Positions 7,645 to 15,204 of a stretch of DNA of 41,912 bases are shown here, piece by piece. The translations under genes and the position numbers were made by a program. Location of the stretch: NCBI GenBank assembly GCA_034190545.1, contig JAXIOF010000025.1, positions 1 through 41,912 of the forward strand, in the 5' to 3' direction. Positions within the stretch are counted from its first letter, which is position 1; every line of letters begins with the position of its first letter. This DNA comes from Candidatus Afararchaeum irisae. Lineage in GTDB: Archaea; Halobacteriota; Halobacteria; Halobacteriales; Afararchaeaceae. The notes under the pieces are model-generated. The model was not told where the DNA came from. It worked only from the letters and a program-made list of their open reading frames with translations, and ran no database searches.

Positions 7645-8708
7645 GCCGACGACGATATGACGCCTGCCTCTCCCTTCGATCTCACCGTGTGGACACCGAG
7701 TCCGACGAGTCCGAGACCCATTATTCCGACGAGATAGACACCGTAGCCCACGCTCGCGCTCGCGGTAGCTCCTAACTCCCACGACGACACAGCCGAGTAA
7801 GACACCGCCGTGAGTAGAACGCTCGCAACCCCTACGGAGGCGTATACTACGGCTGTGTAGATCTCCTTTCTCTCCAGCCATCTCAGACCTGCGAAAGCAG
7901 TCGTGAGTACTACGACACCGAGAACCATCGCTGTGACTCCGTAGAGCTGTAACGACGGCACCCCTGTCACGACCGCCTCGGCTTCTTCACCCGTGAGTGT
8001 CACAGAGCCACCTGACGATATGCCTGTGACACTCGTCGAAAGACCCTCGGAGTTCTTGATATACGCCCATGGGATCACACCACTCATCACGAGACCTATC
8101 CCGAGAACAGTGCCGTAGAAAGATCTCTCCTCGTTTCCTCTGAGGTCAGGTCCACCCGACTCAGTCTCTATGCCGTACTTCCCAAGGCTCTCGGAGACGC
8201 CGACGACCGCACCGAGCTTTACCAAGTCGGGGACTATGAAGGGCAGGGAGCCCGCCGCTACCGCCGCGCCGAGACCCATGCCGTAGTAGTTCATTAGCTG
8301 TGCGACCCCCATTCCGTGGTTGACGGCGAGACCCACGATTCCTCCGGCGACCTTCAAGCCGAGCCTCTGGAAACCCGGACGTCCCTTACCCATCTCGCCC
8401 GCGTAGCCTATGATACCCGCGGCTATCGGGAACGAGAAGAGGTAGCCCGCCGTCGGACCCAGGAGATGTCCTATGCCCGCCGATCCTCCGGCGTAGACGG
8501 GAAATCCCACGATTCCTAAGAGGAGGTACAGCGATATCGAGATAAATCCCCATCTCGCTCCTAAGACGAGACCCGGGAGGAAGACGAAGAAAGCCTGGAG
8601 GGTCACGGGCACGGGTCCTATCGGAACCGCTAGAAGCGACCCGGCTCCCGCGAGTGCGGCGAAAAGACCCGCATAGACCATACGTCTGAGTTCGTCTTTC
8701 TGTTTCAT
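7641..8708 (-). CDS. bioY: BioY biotin-binding S component with a long membrane extension
   Basis: Residues 1 to about 190 match BioY, with VPIGPVPVTLQAFFVFLPGLVLG, GHLLGPTAGYLFSFP and FIVPDLVKLG. This protein binds biotin in the membrane for the ECF module encoded downstream. BioY proteins are usually about 190 residues, but this one has 355. The extra part, about 195-350, has a short polar linker and about four more hydrophobic segments with a Ser/Thr/Gly-rich loop after the first. I do not recognise that domain. Its frame is continuous with BioY and it ends in the ATGA overlap with ecfA, so it is not a separate gene. Biotin specificity is family knowledge. Confidence 0.9.
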   Translation of the reverse strand: MKQKDELRRMVYAGLFAALAGAGSLLAVPIGPVPVTLQAFFVFLPGLVLGARWGFISISLYLLLGIVGFPVYAGGSAGIGHLLGPTAGYLFSFPIAAGIIGYAGEMGKGRPGFQRLGLKVAGGIVGLAVNHGMGVAQLMNYYGMGLGAAVAAGSLPFIVPDLVKLGAVVGVSESLGKYGIETESGGPDLRGNEERSFYGTVLGIGLVMSGVIPWAYIKNSEGLSTSVTGISSGGSVTLTGEEAEAVVTGVPSLQLYGVTAMVLGVVVLTTAFAGLRWLERKEIYTAVVYASVGVASVLLTAVSYSAVSSWELGATASASVGYGVYLVGIMGLGLVGLGVHTVRSKGEAGVISSSA

Positions 8709-8810
8709 CTTGTGTGACAGTCTTCGTCAACCTCGAAAAGGGTTACTGTTCACGAGAGTCTCTGAGTCTCCGACGCAAGTTATATGCGCCTCGAAGGACT
8801 TTGTTCGTGT
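8709..8810. promoter_or_regulatory. Divergent promoter region for bioY and the small 8811 gene
   Basis: On the plus strand, TTATAT at 8780-8785 lies about 28 bases before the ATG at 8811, which fits a leaderless start. On the minus strand the region just upstream of 8708 should hold the biotin operon promoter. A TATA-like 'aaccctttt' complement lies near 8737-8745. No biotin-repressor palindrome is evident. Confidence 0.4.
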
Positions 8811-8960
8811 ATGTCTTTTGAGATAGAGGTCAGCGACGAACTCAAGGAAAGGATGGAGATTCACAAGGAGGACGGCGAGACATACGAGGAGTTCATAGAG
8901 GAACTCCTCAACATATACGAGTCACAGGGCAGCGGGTTCTACGAGGGCTACGAGGAATAG
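8811..8960 (+). CDS. 49-residue haloarchaeal protein, DUF7557-like
   Basis: A short, very acidic protein with the frame MSFEIEVSDELKERMEIHK and then a helix YEEFIEELLNIYESQG. The beta strand followed by two helices resembles the small ribbon-helix-helix/antitoxin-like family that is abundant in haloarchaea (DUF7557, from memory). DNA binding is plausible but not shown. A TATA box at 8780-8785 supports a leaderless start. It ends exactly where the convergent gene (stop at 8961) ends. No toxin partner is seen next to it. Confidence 0.8.
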   Translation: MSFEIEVSDELKERMEIHKEDGETYEEFIEELLNIYESQGSGFYEGYEE

Positions 8961-9635
8961 CTACTCCTGAGTTTCTTCGTCCTCGGCTTCTGAGCCGAAG
9001 GTATCGTTGAGAGCGTCCTCGACCTCCTCCGACTCGGGGTTTATCGAGAGTGTGTACTCTTCCTCGTCCTCTCCACCTACGATTCCCTTTATGCGTTTGG
9101 CTATAGGCGTCGGCACCGTCAGAGACGCGTTGAAGCTCTCGGCGTCGAGGTAGAGCGGACTCGTCTGTGTCGTGATGTTCTTGAAGACCCAGTCCTCAAC
9201 AGTCCTCATGACGCTCCTTCCGGCTCCTCCCGCCGCTTCGCCCGCCGACTTCGCCGACTTCGTCGCCTTCTCAGCCGCCTTACTAACGTCGCCCTCGGCT
9301 GTGTGTTTGCTCGTGTCGGAGAGATGCTCAGCCGCCTCGCCCGCCTTCTCGGAGGGCTTCTCGCCCTTCTCCGTCTTCGCCTTCTCCGCAGTCTTCTCCC
9401 TCATCTCACCCTCGCGCTCCTCGGTTCGTGGACGCCATCCCTCCCACTCTTCCACTACCTCGGGATCGATTCCGGCGTCCTTGAACGACCGGGTGATCTC
9501 TTTCGCGAACTCGACGACGTCGTCCCAGCTTCCTTTTTTCGAGTATCCGAAGACGTCTTCTTCTGCGTCTGTCCCCGTCTCCGTCTCCGCATCTGTCTCA
9601 GACCCTGCCGAGTCCTCGCTCTCTTGGTCTGACAT
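8961..9635 (-). CDS. Acidic haloarchaeal protein, DUF5828-like
   Basis: I place the start at the ATG at 9635 (MSDQESED). A GTG eight codons earlier is possible, but a TATA-like stretch near 9663-9670 favours the ATG. The 224-residue protein begins with a disordered acidic tail, then a conserved-looking FGYSKKGSWDDVVEFAKEITRSFKDAGIDPEVVEEWEGWRP block (split here by no gap), then a long low-complexity Lys/Ala/Glu helix at about 80-150. It ends with RTVEDWVFKNITTQTSPLYLD and an acidic C-terminus. From memory this is a haloarchaeal family of unknown function (DUF5828). I cannot give it a role. Confidence 0.7.
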   Translation of the reverse strand: MSDQESEDSAGSETDAETETGTDAEEDVFGYSKKGSWDDVVEFAKEITRSFKDAGIDPEVVEEWEGWRPRTEEREGEMREKTAEKAKTEKGEKPSEKAGEAAEHLSDTSKHTAEGDVSKAAEKATKSAKSAGEAAGGAGRSVMRTVEDWVFKNITTQTSPLYLDAESFNASLTVPTPIAKRIKGIVGGEDEEEYTLSINPESEEVEDALNDTFGSEAEDEETQE

Positions 9636-9709
9636 CTTCCCGAAGACTTGCCCGCGCACGTGTAAAAGCTTATCCCCCGTCTTATTGGGGCTCGGGTCGT
9701 ATCCCGTAC

Positions 9710-10453
9710 ATGGACACGGTCACAGCCAGACGTATCGACGGTCTCCCTCTCGTAGACGAGAGCCACGACCTCGGGAGTCTGATCGACGACAGTCTACGCG
9801 GCTGCCGAGACGACTTCGACCTTCTGTGTGTCGCGAGTACAGTCGTCTCTAAGTCCGAGGGACGCAGAAGAAGTCTCGAAAGCTACGACGTATCCGACCG
9901 CGCGCGTTCGGTATCCGAGAGCCTCGAAGACGCCGACCCGCGTTTCGTAGAGGCTGTCCTCGACGAGTCGGTGGAGCTTCTGATAGAAGATCCTTTCATG
10001 CTCGCTGTCACGAGTTTCGGACACGTCGCCCCCAACGCCGGAATAGACAGGTCGAACGTCGAGGGTGACGACACAGTCCTCCTTCTTCCCGAAGACCCCA
10101 GTGAGAGCGCGCGGCGTATCTCCGACGAAGTGGGTCTTCCGGTCGTGGTCACAGACACGTGCGGACGTCCATTCCGTGAGGGACAGACAGGCGTCGCAGT
10201 CGGATGGCACGGTCTCGAACCCATGCGCGAGTGGCGCGGCGAGACCGACCTAAACGGAAGAGAGCTTGAGGTCACCCGCGAGGCACTCGCCGACGAGATA
10301 GCCGGCTTCGCCAACCTTCTGATGGGGGAAGGCGGAGACGGTGTCCCTGCAGTCGCCCTCTCGGGACTCGACCTCGACGCGGATAAAGGATCGAATCTCT
10401 TCCGTCCCAAGGAGAACGACTTAGTCAGACGAGCCCTACTCGAAACAAAGTAA
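9710..10453 (+). CDS. cofE: Coenzyme F420-0:L-glutamate ligase
   Basis: Adds gamma-linked glutamate to F420-0 using GTP, a late step of coenzyme F420 synthesis in the cytosol. The 247-residue length is normal for archaeal CofE. Family motifs seen are VVSKSEGR at 45-52, GHVAPNAGIDRSN at 104-116 and VVVTDTCGRPFREGQTGVAVG at 145-165. The start lies 28-30 bases after a TATA-like stretch at 9675-9684. It is followed one base later by the ACT-domain gene, so the two are probably co-transcribed. No other F420 genes are in the window. Confidence 0.96.
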   Translation: MDTVTARRIDGLPLVDESHDLGSLIDDSLRGCRDDFDLLCVASTVVSKSEGRRRSLESYDVSDRARSVSESLEDADPRFVEAVLDESVELLIEDPFMLAVTSFGHVAPNAGIDRSNVEGDDTVLLLPEDPSESARRISDEVGLPVVVTDTCGRPFREGQTGVAVGWHGLEPMREWRGETDLNGRELEVTREALADEIAGFANLLMGEGGDGVPAVALSGLDLDADKGSNLFRPKENDLVRRALLETK

Positions 10454-10454
10454 C

Positions 10455-10958
10455 ATGTGGGAGAGCATAATCGAGAGGTTCGAGGGATCGCCGAGCCAGA
10501 AGAAGGTCATAAAGCTCCTTCTCGAAAGAGGATTCTCGGTCAACGACGAGGGACGTGTCGTCTCGGGAGGCATAGAGATACCTAACACACAGATAGCCCG
10601 TGAGATCGACGTAGACAGACGTGTAGTCGACTCGACGACCTCGACTATACTCGAAGACGAAGAGCTCAGAGACATCTTCCAGAACATCTCGTCGATACCG
10701 TCGCTCAAGGACGTCGCTCCCGTGCTCGGTCTCTCAGTCCTCACGATAAAGGTAAAAGACGCGTCGTCGACGGGTCTACTCGCCGAGATGGCTTCGGTGA
10801 TCTCCGAACACGATGTCTCTATACGTCAGGCTGTCAGCGACGACCCCTACTTCACCGACGAGCCCAAGTTCACAGTCATAACAAACGGCGAGGTTCCGGG
10901 AGATCTCGTCAACCAGCTCACGTCGCTCGACTTCGTCGAGAAGGTCGATCTCCGGTGA
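10455..10958 (+). CDS. ACT-domain regulator with N-terminal HTH-like domain
   Basis: A 167-residue protein. Residues 1-85 carry a helix-turn-helix-like block (SPSQKKVIKLLLERGFSV, then NTQIAREIDVDRRVVDSTTSTIL). Residues about 93-167 form an ACT domain (VLTIKVKDASSTGLLAEMASVISEHDVSIRQAVSDD). Such archaeal proteins are annotated as regulators of amino-acid metabolism that sense a ligand through ACT, but the ligand is not known. It starts one base after cofE ends, so the operon link to F420 synthesis is positional only. Confidence 0.85.
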   Translation: MWESIIERFEGSPSQKKVIKLLLERGFSVNDEGRVVSGGIEIPNTQIAREIDVDRRVVDSTTSTILEDEELRDIFQNISSIPSLKDVAPVLGLSVLTIKVKDASSTGLLAEMASVISEHDVSIRQAVSDDPYFTDEPKFTVITNGEVPGDLVNQLTSLDFVEKVDLR

Positions 10959-11000
10959 CCGAATGGTAAGCTAAATGATTTACGAGCGTCTATATAGAGT

Positions 11001-11282
11001 ATGACCGAGACCATTATCTGGCCTGCGTACATCGACTCCGACAAGTCGAGGTCGGAGGGCAGACGTATTCCCGAAGACACCGCAGTCTCTTCTCCGACTC
11101 TACAGGAGGTAGCTAACGCCGTGAGGCAGATAGGCTATGATCCCGTAGTCGAGACCGACAAGAAGTACCCGAGGTCGTGGTGGGAGGCAAAGGGACGTGT
11201 CCGTCTCGACGCCGACGACTCGAAACGTGACGTGCTCAGAGCCGTAGCCGCATACATAGATGCTATGAGGCAAGAGACATGA
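11001..11282 (+). CDS. srp19: Signal recognition particle 19 kDa protein
   Basis: Binds the tips of SRP RNA helices 6 and 8 and prepares the site for SRP54, so it works in co-translational membrane targeting. The 93-residue protein shows the family landmarks: the N-terminal IIWPAYIDSDKSRSEGRRIP and later the basic YPRSWWEAKGRVRL. A TATA-like 'tatatag' at 10991-10997 is rather close to the ATG, so the true TATA may be further upstream near 10972-10980. Its stop overlaps the ATG of the PHP gene (ATGA at 11279-11282). Confidence 0.96.
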   Translation: MTETIIWPAYIDSDKSRSEGRRIPEDTAVSSPTLQEVANAVRQIGYDPVVETDKKYPRSWWEAKGRVRLDADDSKRDVLRAVAAYIDAMRQET

Positions 11283-11923
11283 TCGACTTCCACTCACACA
11301 CCTTCTACAGCGACGGAGAGCTAGTCCCAGCCGAACAGGCGAGACGTGCCGAGGTACAGGGTGTCGAAGTAGTCGGAATTACTGATCACGCCGACGGTAG
11401 TAACGTCGAGGACGCCGTCGAACGTGTCTTAGACGCCAAGGAGACCGCCTCGATACGTCTCCTCGCGGGCGTCGAGGTCACACACGTCCCTCCCGAGAAC
11501 TTCGCCTCAGTCGTCGAGAGGGCGAGGGACGCCGGTGCTGACGTCGTGATAGCCCACGGAGAGACGACCGCCGAGCCGGTCACTCAGGGCACGAACCGTG
11601 CGGCGATAGAGGCGGGAGTCGACATACTCGGACATCCCGGACTCATAGACCGTGAGGACGTCAGACTCGCCGCCGACAACGGCGTCTACCTCGAACTCTC
11701 GTCGAGACGTGGACACTCGCTCGCGAACGGACATGTTGCGAGACTCGCCGAGGAGGAGGGCGCGAGCCTGATAGTCAACACCGACTCGCATTCCCCCTCC
11801 GACTTCATCACGCGCGAGAAGGCTATAGAGGTCGCGCAGTCGGCGGGTCTGAGCCGTGAGAGGGCGGTCGAGGTAGTAGACGGTAACTCGGAGGAGCTTC
11901 TCGACAGGATAGAGTCGCGATGA
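11279..11923 (+). CDS. PHP-domain metal-dependent phosphoesterase
   Basis: The 214-residue protein is a single PHP domain. Metal-binding motifs are visible: DFHSHTFYSDGE at 3-14, GITDHAD at about 39-45, a Glu in LLAGVEVTHV, His in VIAHGE and HPGLID, and NTDSHSPSDF near the end. PHP proteins hydrolyse phosphate esters, for example histidinol phosphate, but the substrate cannot be read from the sequence. It overlaps srp19 at its start and gar1 at its end by ATGA junctions, so the three genes are translated together. I recall PHP genes beside srp19/gar1 in haloarchaea, but the functional link is unknown. Confidence 0.9.
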   Translation: MIDFHSHTFYSDGELVPAEQARRAEVQGVEVVGITDHADGSNVEDAVERVLDAKETASIRLLAGVEVTHVPPENFASVVERARDAGADVVIAHGETTAEPVTQGTNRAAIEAGVDILGHPGLIDREDVRLAADNGVYLELSSRRGHSLANGHVARLAEEEGASLIVNTDSHSPSDFITREKAIEVAQSAGLSRERAVEVVDGNSEELLDRIESR

Positions 11924-12144
11924 AGAGACTCGGAAGCTGTCTCCACACGGTCGGATCGGTCGCAGTCGTCCGTTCCGAACTCGACTCGCGTCCACCACTC
12001 GACGTCGACGTAATCGACTCGTCTCTCGACCGCGTCGGAAAGACGGTCGATGTCTTCGGACCCGTTACGAAGCCGTATGTCTCAGTCACCGTAGACGAAT
12101 CGAGAGATATCGAGCCTGGATCTAAGTTATATATCCGCGACTAA
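11920..12144 (+). CDS. gar1: H/ACA RNP protein Gar1
   Basis: Subunit of the H/ACA guide complex that makes pseudouridines in rRNA. It binds Cbf5 and helps release the product. The 74-residue length fits archaeal Gar1. The beta-barrel signature GKTVDVFGPVTKPYVSV at about 40-56 is diagnostic. Its ATG overlaps the stop of the PHP gene. It is the last gene of srp19-PHP-gar1, a grouping of RNA-protein complexes for targeting and rRNA modification. Confidence 0.95.
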   Translation: MKRLGSCLHTVGSVAVVRSELDSRPPLDVDVIDSSLDRVGKTVDVFGPVTKPYVSVTVDESRDIEPGSKLYIRD

Positions 12145-12193
12145 TCTAACTTGGATACAGTAGATTTATTTATCTCTTTAGCCAAGTAGGTAT

Positions 12194-13198
12194 ATGGAGA
12201 CACGTAAGGTACAGGTCACAGGTGGATCGACCTACACGGTTTCTATTCCCAAGGACTGGGCACGTGAGAATGACGTCGAGGGAGGGAGTGAGGTCGGTAT
12301 GTTTCCGAGCGACTCGTCTCTCGTGATAGAGACACTCGACTCCGACTCCAAGGACAGCGAGGGAGTCATGGACATAACAGGCTTAGAGGGCGACCATCTC
12401 CTCCGTGCCGTCATCACTATGTACGTCTCGGGCTTCGACGTCATGAAGTTCGAGTCAGACAGGATTACGAGCACTCAGAGGAGAACCCTGAGACAGGCGA
12501 GTCAGCGGTTAGCGGGGCTCGAAGTCATAGAGGAGACGGGAAACGTCGTCGTCTTCCAGGATCTACTCGACTCGTCACAGCTGAGTATTCACAGGAGTGT
12601 ATCGCGTATGCGTCTCATAGCCGAGAGCATGTTCGAGGACTCCGTAAAGGCGGTAGTCGAGAACGACGACGCAATCTCCGATGACGTCGTCGAGAGGGAC
12701 GAGGACGTCGACAGGATGTTCGCGATGGTCTCACGTACCTTCAGGTCGTCGCTACACGACGCGCGTTCGGAGGAGGAGATGGGCGTGACGCGTGACACGT
12801 GTTTCGACTACTACACGACAGCGAGACAGCTTGAGAGAGTAGCCGACCACGCCGCGAAGATCGCTGAGATCTCGAGGGAGATCGACGACGAGATAGACGA
12901 AGAGATAGGAGAGGCACTCTACGAGGCGAGTCAGGACTCAGTCGAGATAGTCGACGACGCCGTGAGTGCTCTCATGGATCTCGACGACGACGCCGCGACC
13001 GAGAGGGCGAACGACGTACTCGACTCAGTCTCCGAGATAGAGGAGGAACACACCCGAGAGATAGACAAGAAGATACGTGACCTCGATCCCCAGACAGCAC
13101 AGGCTCTAGGACTCGTGATAGACAGCATAAACAGAGCCGCCGACTACGGCGCTAACATAGCCGAGACCGCCCTCGAATCAGCGGCTCCGAAGCCCTAG
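12194..13198 (+). CDS. PhoU-like regulator with AbrB-type N-terminal domain
   Basis: Residues 1-45 (METRKVQVTGGSTYTVSIPKDWARENDVEGGSEV) form an AbrB/SpoVT swapped-hairpin DNA-binding domain. Residues about 110-330 form PhoU repeats of helical bundles with metal-binding Glu/Asp clusters (REIDDEIDEEIGEALYEASQDSVEIVDDA). Haloarchaea have several such fusions, thought to control phosphate uptake and signalling. The 334-residue length is usual. A TATA-like 'tttatttat' near 12166-12174 lies about 25 bases before the ATG. No Pst transporter gene is nearby. Its stop overlaps the stop of the convergent DnaJ-type gene. Confidence 0.9.
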   Translation: METRKVQVTGGSTYTVSIPKDWARENDVEGGSEVGMFPSDSSLVIETLDSDSKDSEGVMDITGLEGDHLLRAVITMYVSGFDVMKFESDRITSTQRRTLRQASQRLAGLEVIEETGNVVVFQDLLDSSQLSIHRSVSRMRLIAESMFEDSVKAVVENDDAISDDVVERDEDVDRMFAMVSRTFRSSLHDARSEEEMGVTRDTCFDYYTTARQLERVADHAAKIAEISREIDDEIDEEIGEALYEASQDSVEIVDDAVSALMDLDDDAATERANDVLDSVSEIEEEHTREIDKKIRDLDPQTAQALGLVIDSINRAADYGANIAETALESAAPKP

Positions 13199-13608
13199 CC
13201 CTGGTTCTTGAGTGTCTCGTAGGCTTCTTGGACGCGTCTGAACTCCTCGTCTGCGTCGTCGGAGTCGTTGAGGTCGGGATGGACTTCCTTGACGAGATCC
13301 CTGTACGCCGACTCTATCTCGTCCTCCGAAGCGTCGGTCTCGACTCCTAAGACCTCATGGGGCTGACTCCTTCTTTCTCTTCCCTCCGCCGCGGAGAATC
13401 CTTCCGACCCTCCTCCGCCTACCCGGCGTCTTCTCGTCTTTGTCTTCTTCTCTGTCTTGACACCCACAGAGACAAAGACGACGCCCGCGAGGAAGAAGAT
13501 CACTGAGAGGAAGACCAGAACCGGATTGTACATGATCCCGAGAACCACGAGTGTGACTCCGAAAGCCGTAAACAGTACCCCCTGTACCTTGAAGAGACGT
13601 CTCCTCAT
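13195..13608 (-). CDS. Membrane-anchored DnaJ-domain protein
   Basis: A 137-residue protein. Two hydrophobic segments at about 8-26 and 29-48 form a membrane hairpin, followed by a basic stretch (KTEKKTKTRRRRVGGGG). Residues about 82-137 form a short J domain with PHEVLGVETDASEDEIESAYRDLVKEVHPDLNDS, including the HPD motif needed to stimulate Hsp70. It would recruit DnaK to the membrane, which is inference from the layout. Its ATG overlaps the stop of the upstream minus-strand gene (ATGA at 13605-13608). Confidence 0.88.
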   Translation of the reverse strand: MRRRLFKVQGVLFTAFGVTLVVLGIMYNPVLVFLSVIFFLAGVVFVSVGVKTEKKTKTRRRRVGGGGSEGFSAAEGRERRSQPHEVLGVETDASEDEIESAYRDLVKEVHPDLNDSDDADEEFRRVQEAYETLKNQG

Positions 13609-13931
13609 CCTTCGATCCCGCCGACATCGACCTTCACCGAGCCTATTCCCCCGTTGACTTCGACCTTCTCGAATCCCCCTTCTCCGTCGGAGTATCTCTC
13701 GGGCGTTGTGTCTTTCTGTGAGAGAAGAACAGCCTTGACCGACCCGTCGTCGACCGTGGGCTTCCAGACGATCACGGTGTCTTCCTCGACCACGAGATGG
13801 TACTCCGAAGCCGTCGTCCTCCTGTAGAGGACGCCGTCGAGCCTCTCCACGGCGTATATGACCTCAGCGAGACCCATATCGCCTGAGACCGCTCCGGCTG
13901 TCGTCTGTATCCCCTCGACTCTCGGACACAC
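13605..13931 (-). CDS. Uncharacterised acidic protein upstream of the DnaJ-type gene
   Basis: I do not recognise this family. From GTG at 13931 it has 108 residues. From ATG at 13877 it has 90 (MGLAEVIYAVERLDGVLYRRTT). A TATA-like stretch near 13950-13960 fits the GTG; similarity to typical haloarchaeal starts favours the ATG, so the start is open. The sequence predicts an alpha/beta fold with strands EYHLVVEEDTVIVWKP and VKAVLLSQ. There are no membrane segments. It overlaps the DnaJ-type gene by four bases and is probably co-translated with it. Confidence 0.7.
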   Translation of the reverse strand: MCPRVEGIQTTAGAVSGDMGLAEVIYAVERLDGVLYRRTTASEYHLVVEEDTVIVWKPTVDDGSVKAVLLSQKDTTPERYSDGEGGFEKVEVNGGIGSVKVDVGGIEG

Positions 13932-13967
13932 TGATACAAGAACCTAATGTGTTAGGAGTTATCAAGC

Positions 13968-14504
13968 TTACGCCGCTCCGACTCCGAGTAAAGCCCTGAA
14001 TACCTCCCGCGCCCCCTCGAATCCCGAGAAGGCTACTCCGAAGATGAGGAGTCCCGGAACCGACGCGACTCCGAGGGCTCTTGCCCGTCCTACTCCGTGT
14101 CCTTCTCTTATACCCGTGTACAGAAGATAGAATCCGTAGACCGCCGCGGGTAGCCTCACATACGGGAGCCAGCTTACTACTCCTGGGGCTGTGCTGTATG
14201 CCACCGCCCTCACGGTCGTGTCGACCCCCTCGTCTTTCTCAGTCGCTAGCCATACGAGACCGTATACGACGCCGCTCGCTATATGTAGAACTGCGGGAGA
14301 CAGTAGGAGCACAGCCACAGAGACTCCCGCGGCGTCGACGACTCCCTCGGGGACTGCCGTCGGAACCTCCGAGACGAGAGCCACGAGTACGACGAAGACG
14401 AGAGCGTCCCTCTGTCCCGCCCTCTCGTGGTTTACACGCGAGAAGAAGTCGGACGGACGCGTGAGGACGGCGTACCAGTCGACCGCCGCGCGTCTTATAT
14501 CCAT
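13968..14504 (-). CDS. Yip1-family membrane protein
   Basis: A 178-residue protein with a short N-terminal amphipathic part (LTRPSDFFSRVNHERAGQRDALVFVVLVALVSEVP) typical of haloarchaeal YIP1 proteins. About four to five hydrophobic segments follow. The pattern PTxFF..V...G...AL near the start is the family mark. Eukaryotic Yip1 proteins act in vesicle transport; the archaeal role is unknown. It lies 36 bases upstream of the 13931 gene and could share its transcript. Confidence 0.82.
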   Translation of the reverse strand: MDIRRAAVDWYAVLTRPSDFFSRVNHERAGQRDALVFVVLVALVSEVPTAVPEGVVDAAGVSVAVLLLSPAVLHIASGVVYGLVWLATEKDEGVDTTVRAVAYSTAPGVVSWLPYVRLPAAVYGFYLLYTGIREGHGVGRARALGVASVPGLLIFGVAFSGFEGAREVFRALLGVGAA

Positions 14505-14577
14505 GACCTCGCTTCGGCTGCCTTACGAATAACGTCTCCGAAACAGAGAGAAAGACACAAACGCCCGACACACGAAT

Positions 14578-15204
14578 ATGCGGCAGATGAGGATAATCTT
14601 CGACTACGGGGGAACCGTCGTAGACGAGGTCGACGAGACCGAGTACACGCGTATGCTCGACGTCAGCGAGGGACATCCGGTGCCCTACCCGGGATACATA
14701 GCCTACAAGGCGTTCTCGCTCGGTCTTCTCGACACCGTCGACGAGTACATAGCCGTCCTCTCACGTCTCACGGGAGTCCCGGAGGAGAGATGCCGTGAGT
14801 ACCTCGACGAGAGGGTAGACGCGCCTACGCTCGACCCTGAGGTGAAGACGACTCTACAACGTCTCTCCGACGAACACGAACTCGTCCTCTTCACGGATCA
14901 GGTCAAGCCGTGGATAGAAGATGCCCTCGACAGATTCGGTATATCGGGACTCTTCGACGACGTCGTAGTTTCGAGCGAGATAGCGAAGGAGAAGCCCCAT
15001 CCGAAGGGCTACGTCAGGGCGATAGACGGAGCCGACGACGCCGTGATGGTGAGCGACGAACTCAATGACGACCTCCTGATGGCTGACTACTTCGGAGCCA
15101 CGACAGTCTGGATACAGAACTCGTACGAGGAGGTCGTCGAGGAGCCCGACTACCGTATAGACGACGTGACTGAGGTCGAGGAGATAGTCGAGGGTCTCGA
15201 ATGA
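14578..15204 (+). CDS. HAD-superfamily hydrolase
   Basis: A 208-residue haloacid-dehalogenase-type phosphatase with a helical cap. Motif I is FDYGGTVVD: the nucleophile Asp9 is present, but the usual second Asp is Gly11, as in the YihX-like 'DLG' subgroup. Motif II Thr is in LVLFTDQVK, motif III Lys is in AKEKPHPKGY, and motif IV is MVSDELNDDL. The substrate is unknown. Its stop overlaps the start of the next gene (ATGA at 15201-15204), which links it to the threonine-synthase-like protein. Phosphohomoserine-type chemistry would be a tempting link, but that is speculation. Confidence 0.9.
   Translation: MRQMRIIFDYGGTVVDEVDETEYTRMLDVSEGHPVPYPGYIAYKAFSLGLLDTVDEYIAVLSRLTGVPEERCREYLDERVDAPTLDPEVKTTLQRLSDEHELVLFTDQVKPWIEDALDRFGISGLFDDVVVSSEIAKEKPHPKGYVRAIDGADDAVMVSDELNDDLLMADYFGATTVWIQNSYEEVVEEPDYRIDDVTEVEEIVEGLE

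Noticed and set aside
7645-7881. N-terminal extension of the ECF ATPase
   Set aside because: The 79 extra residues are Arg/Gly/Cys rich, overlap the conserved frame of bioY, and lack homology. The ATG at 7644 gives the standard start and a four-base overlap.
9636-9659. GTG start adding eight residues to the 8961-9635 protein
   Set aside because: The added residues are not acidic, and the ATG at 9635 lies at a better distance from the TATA-like element.
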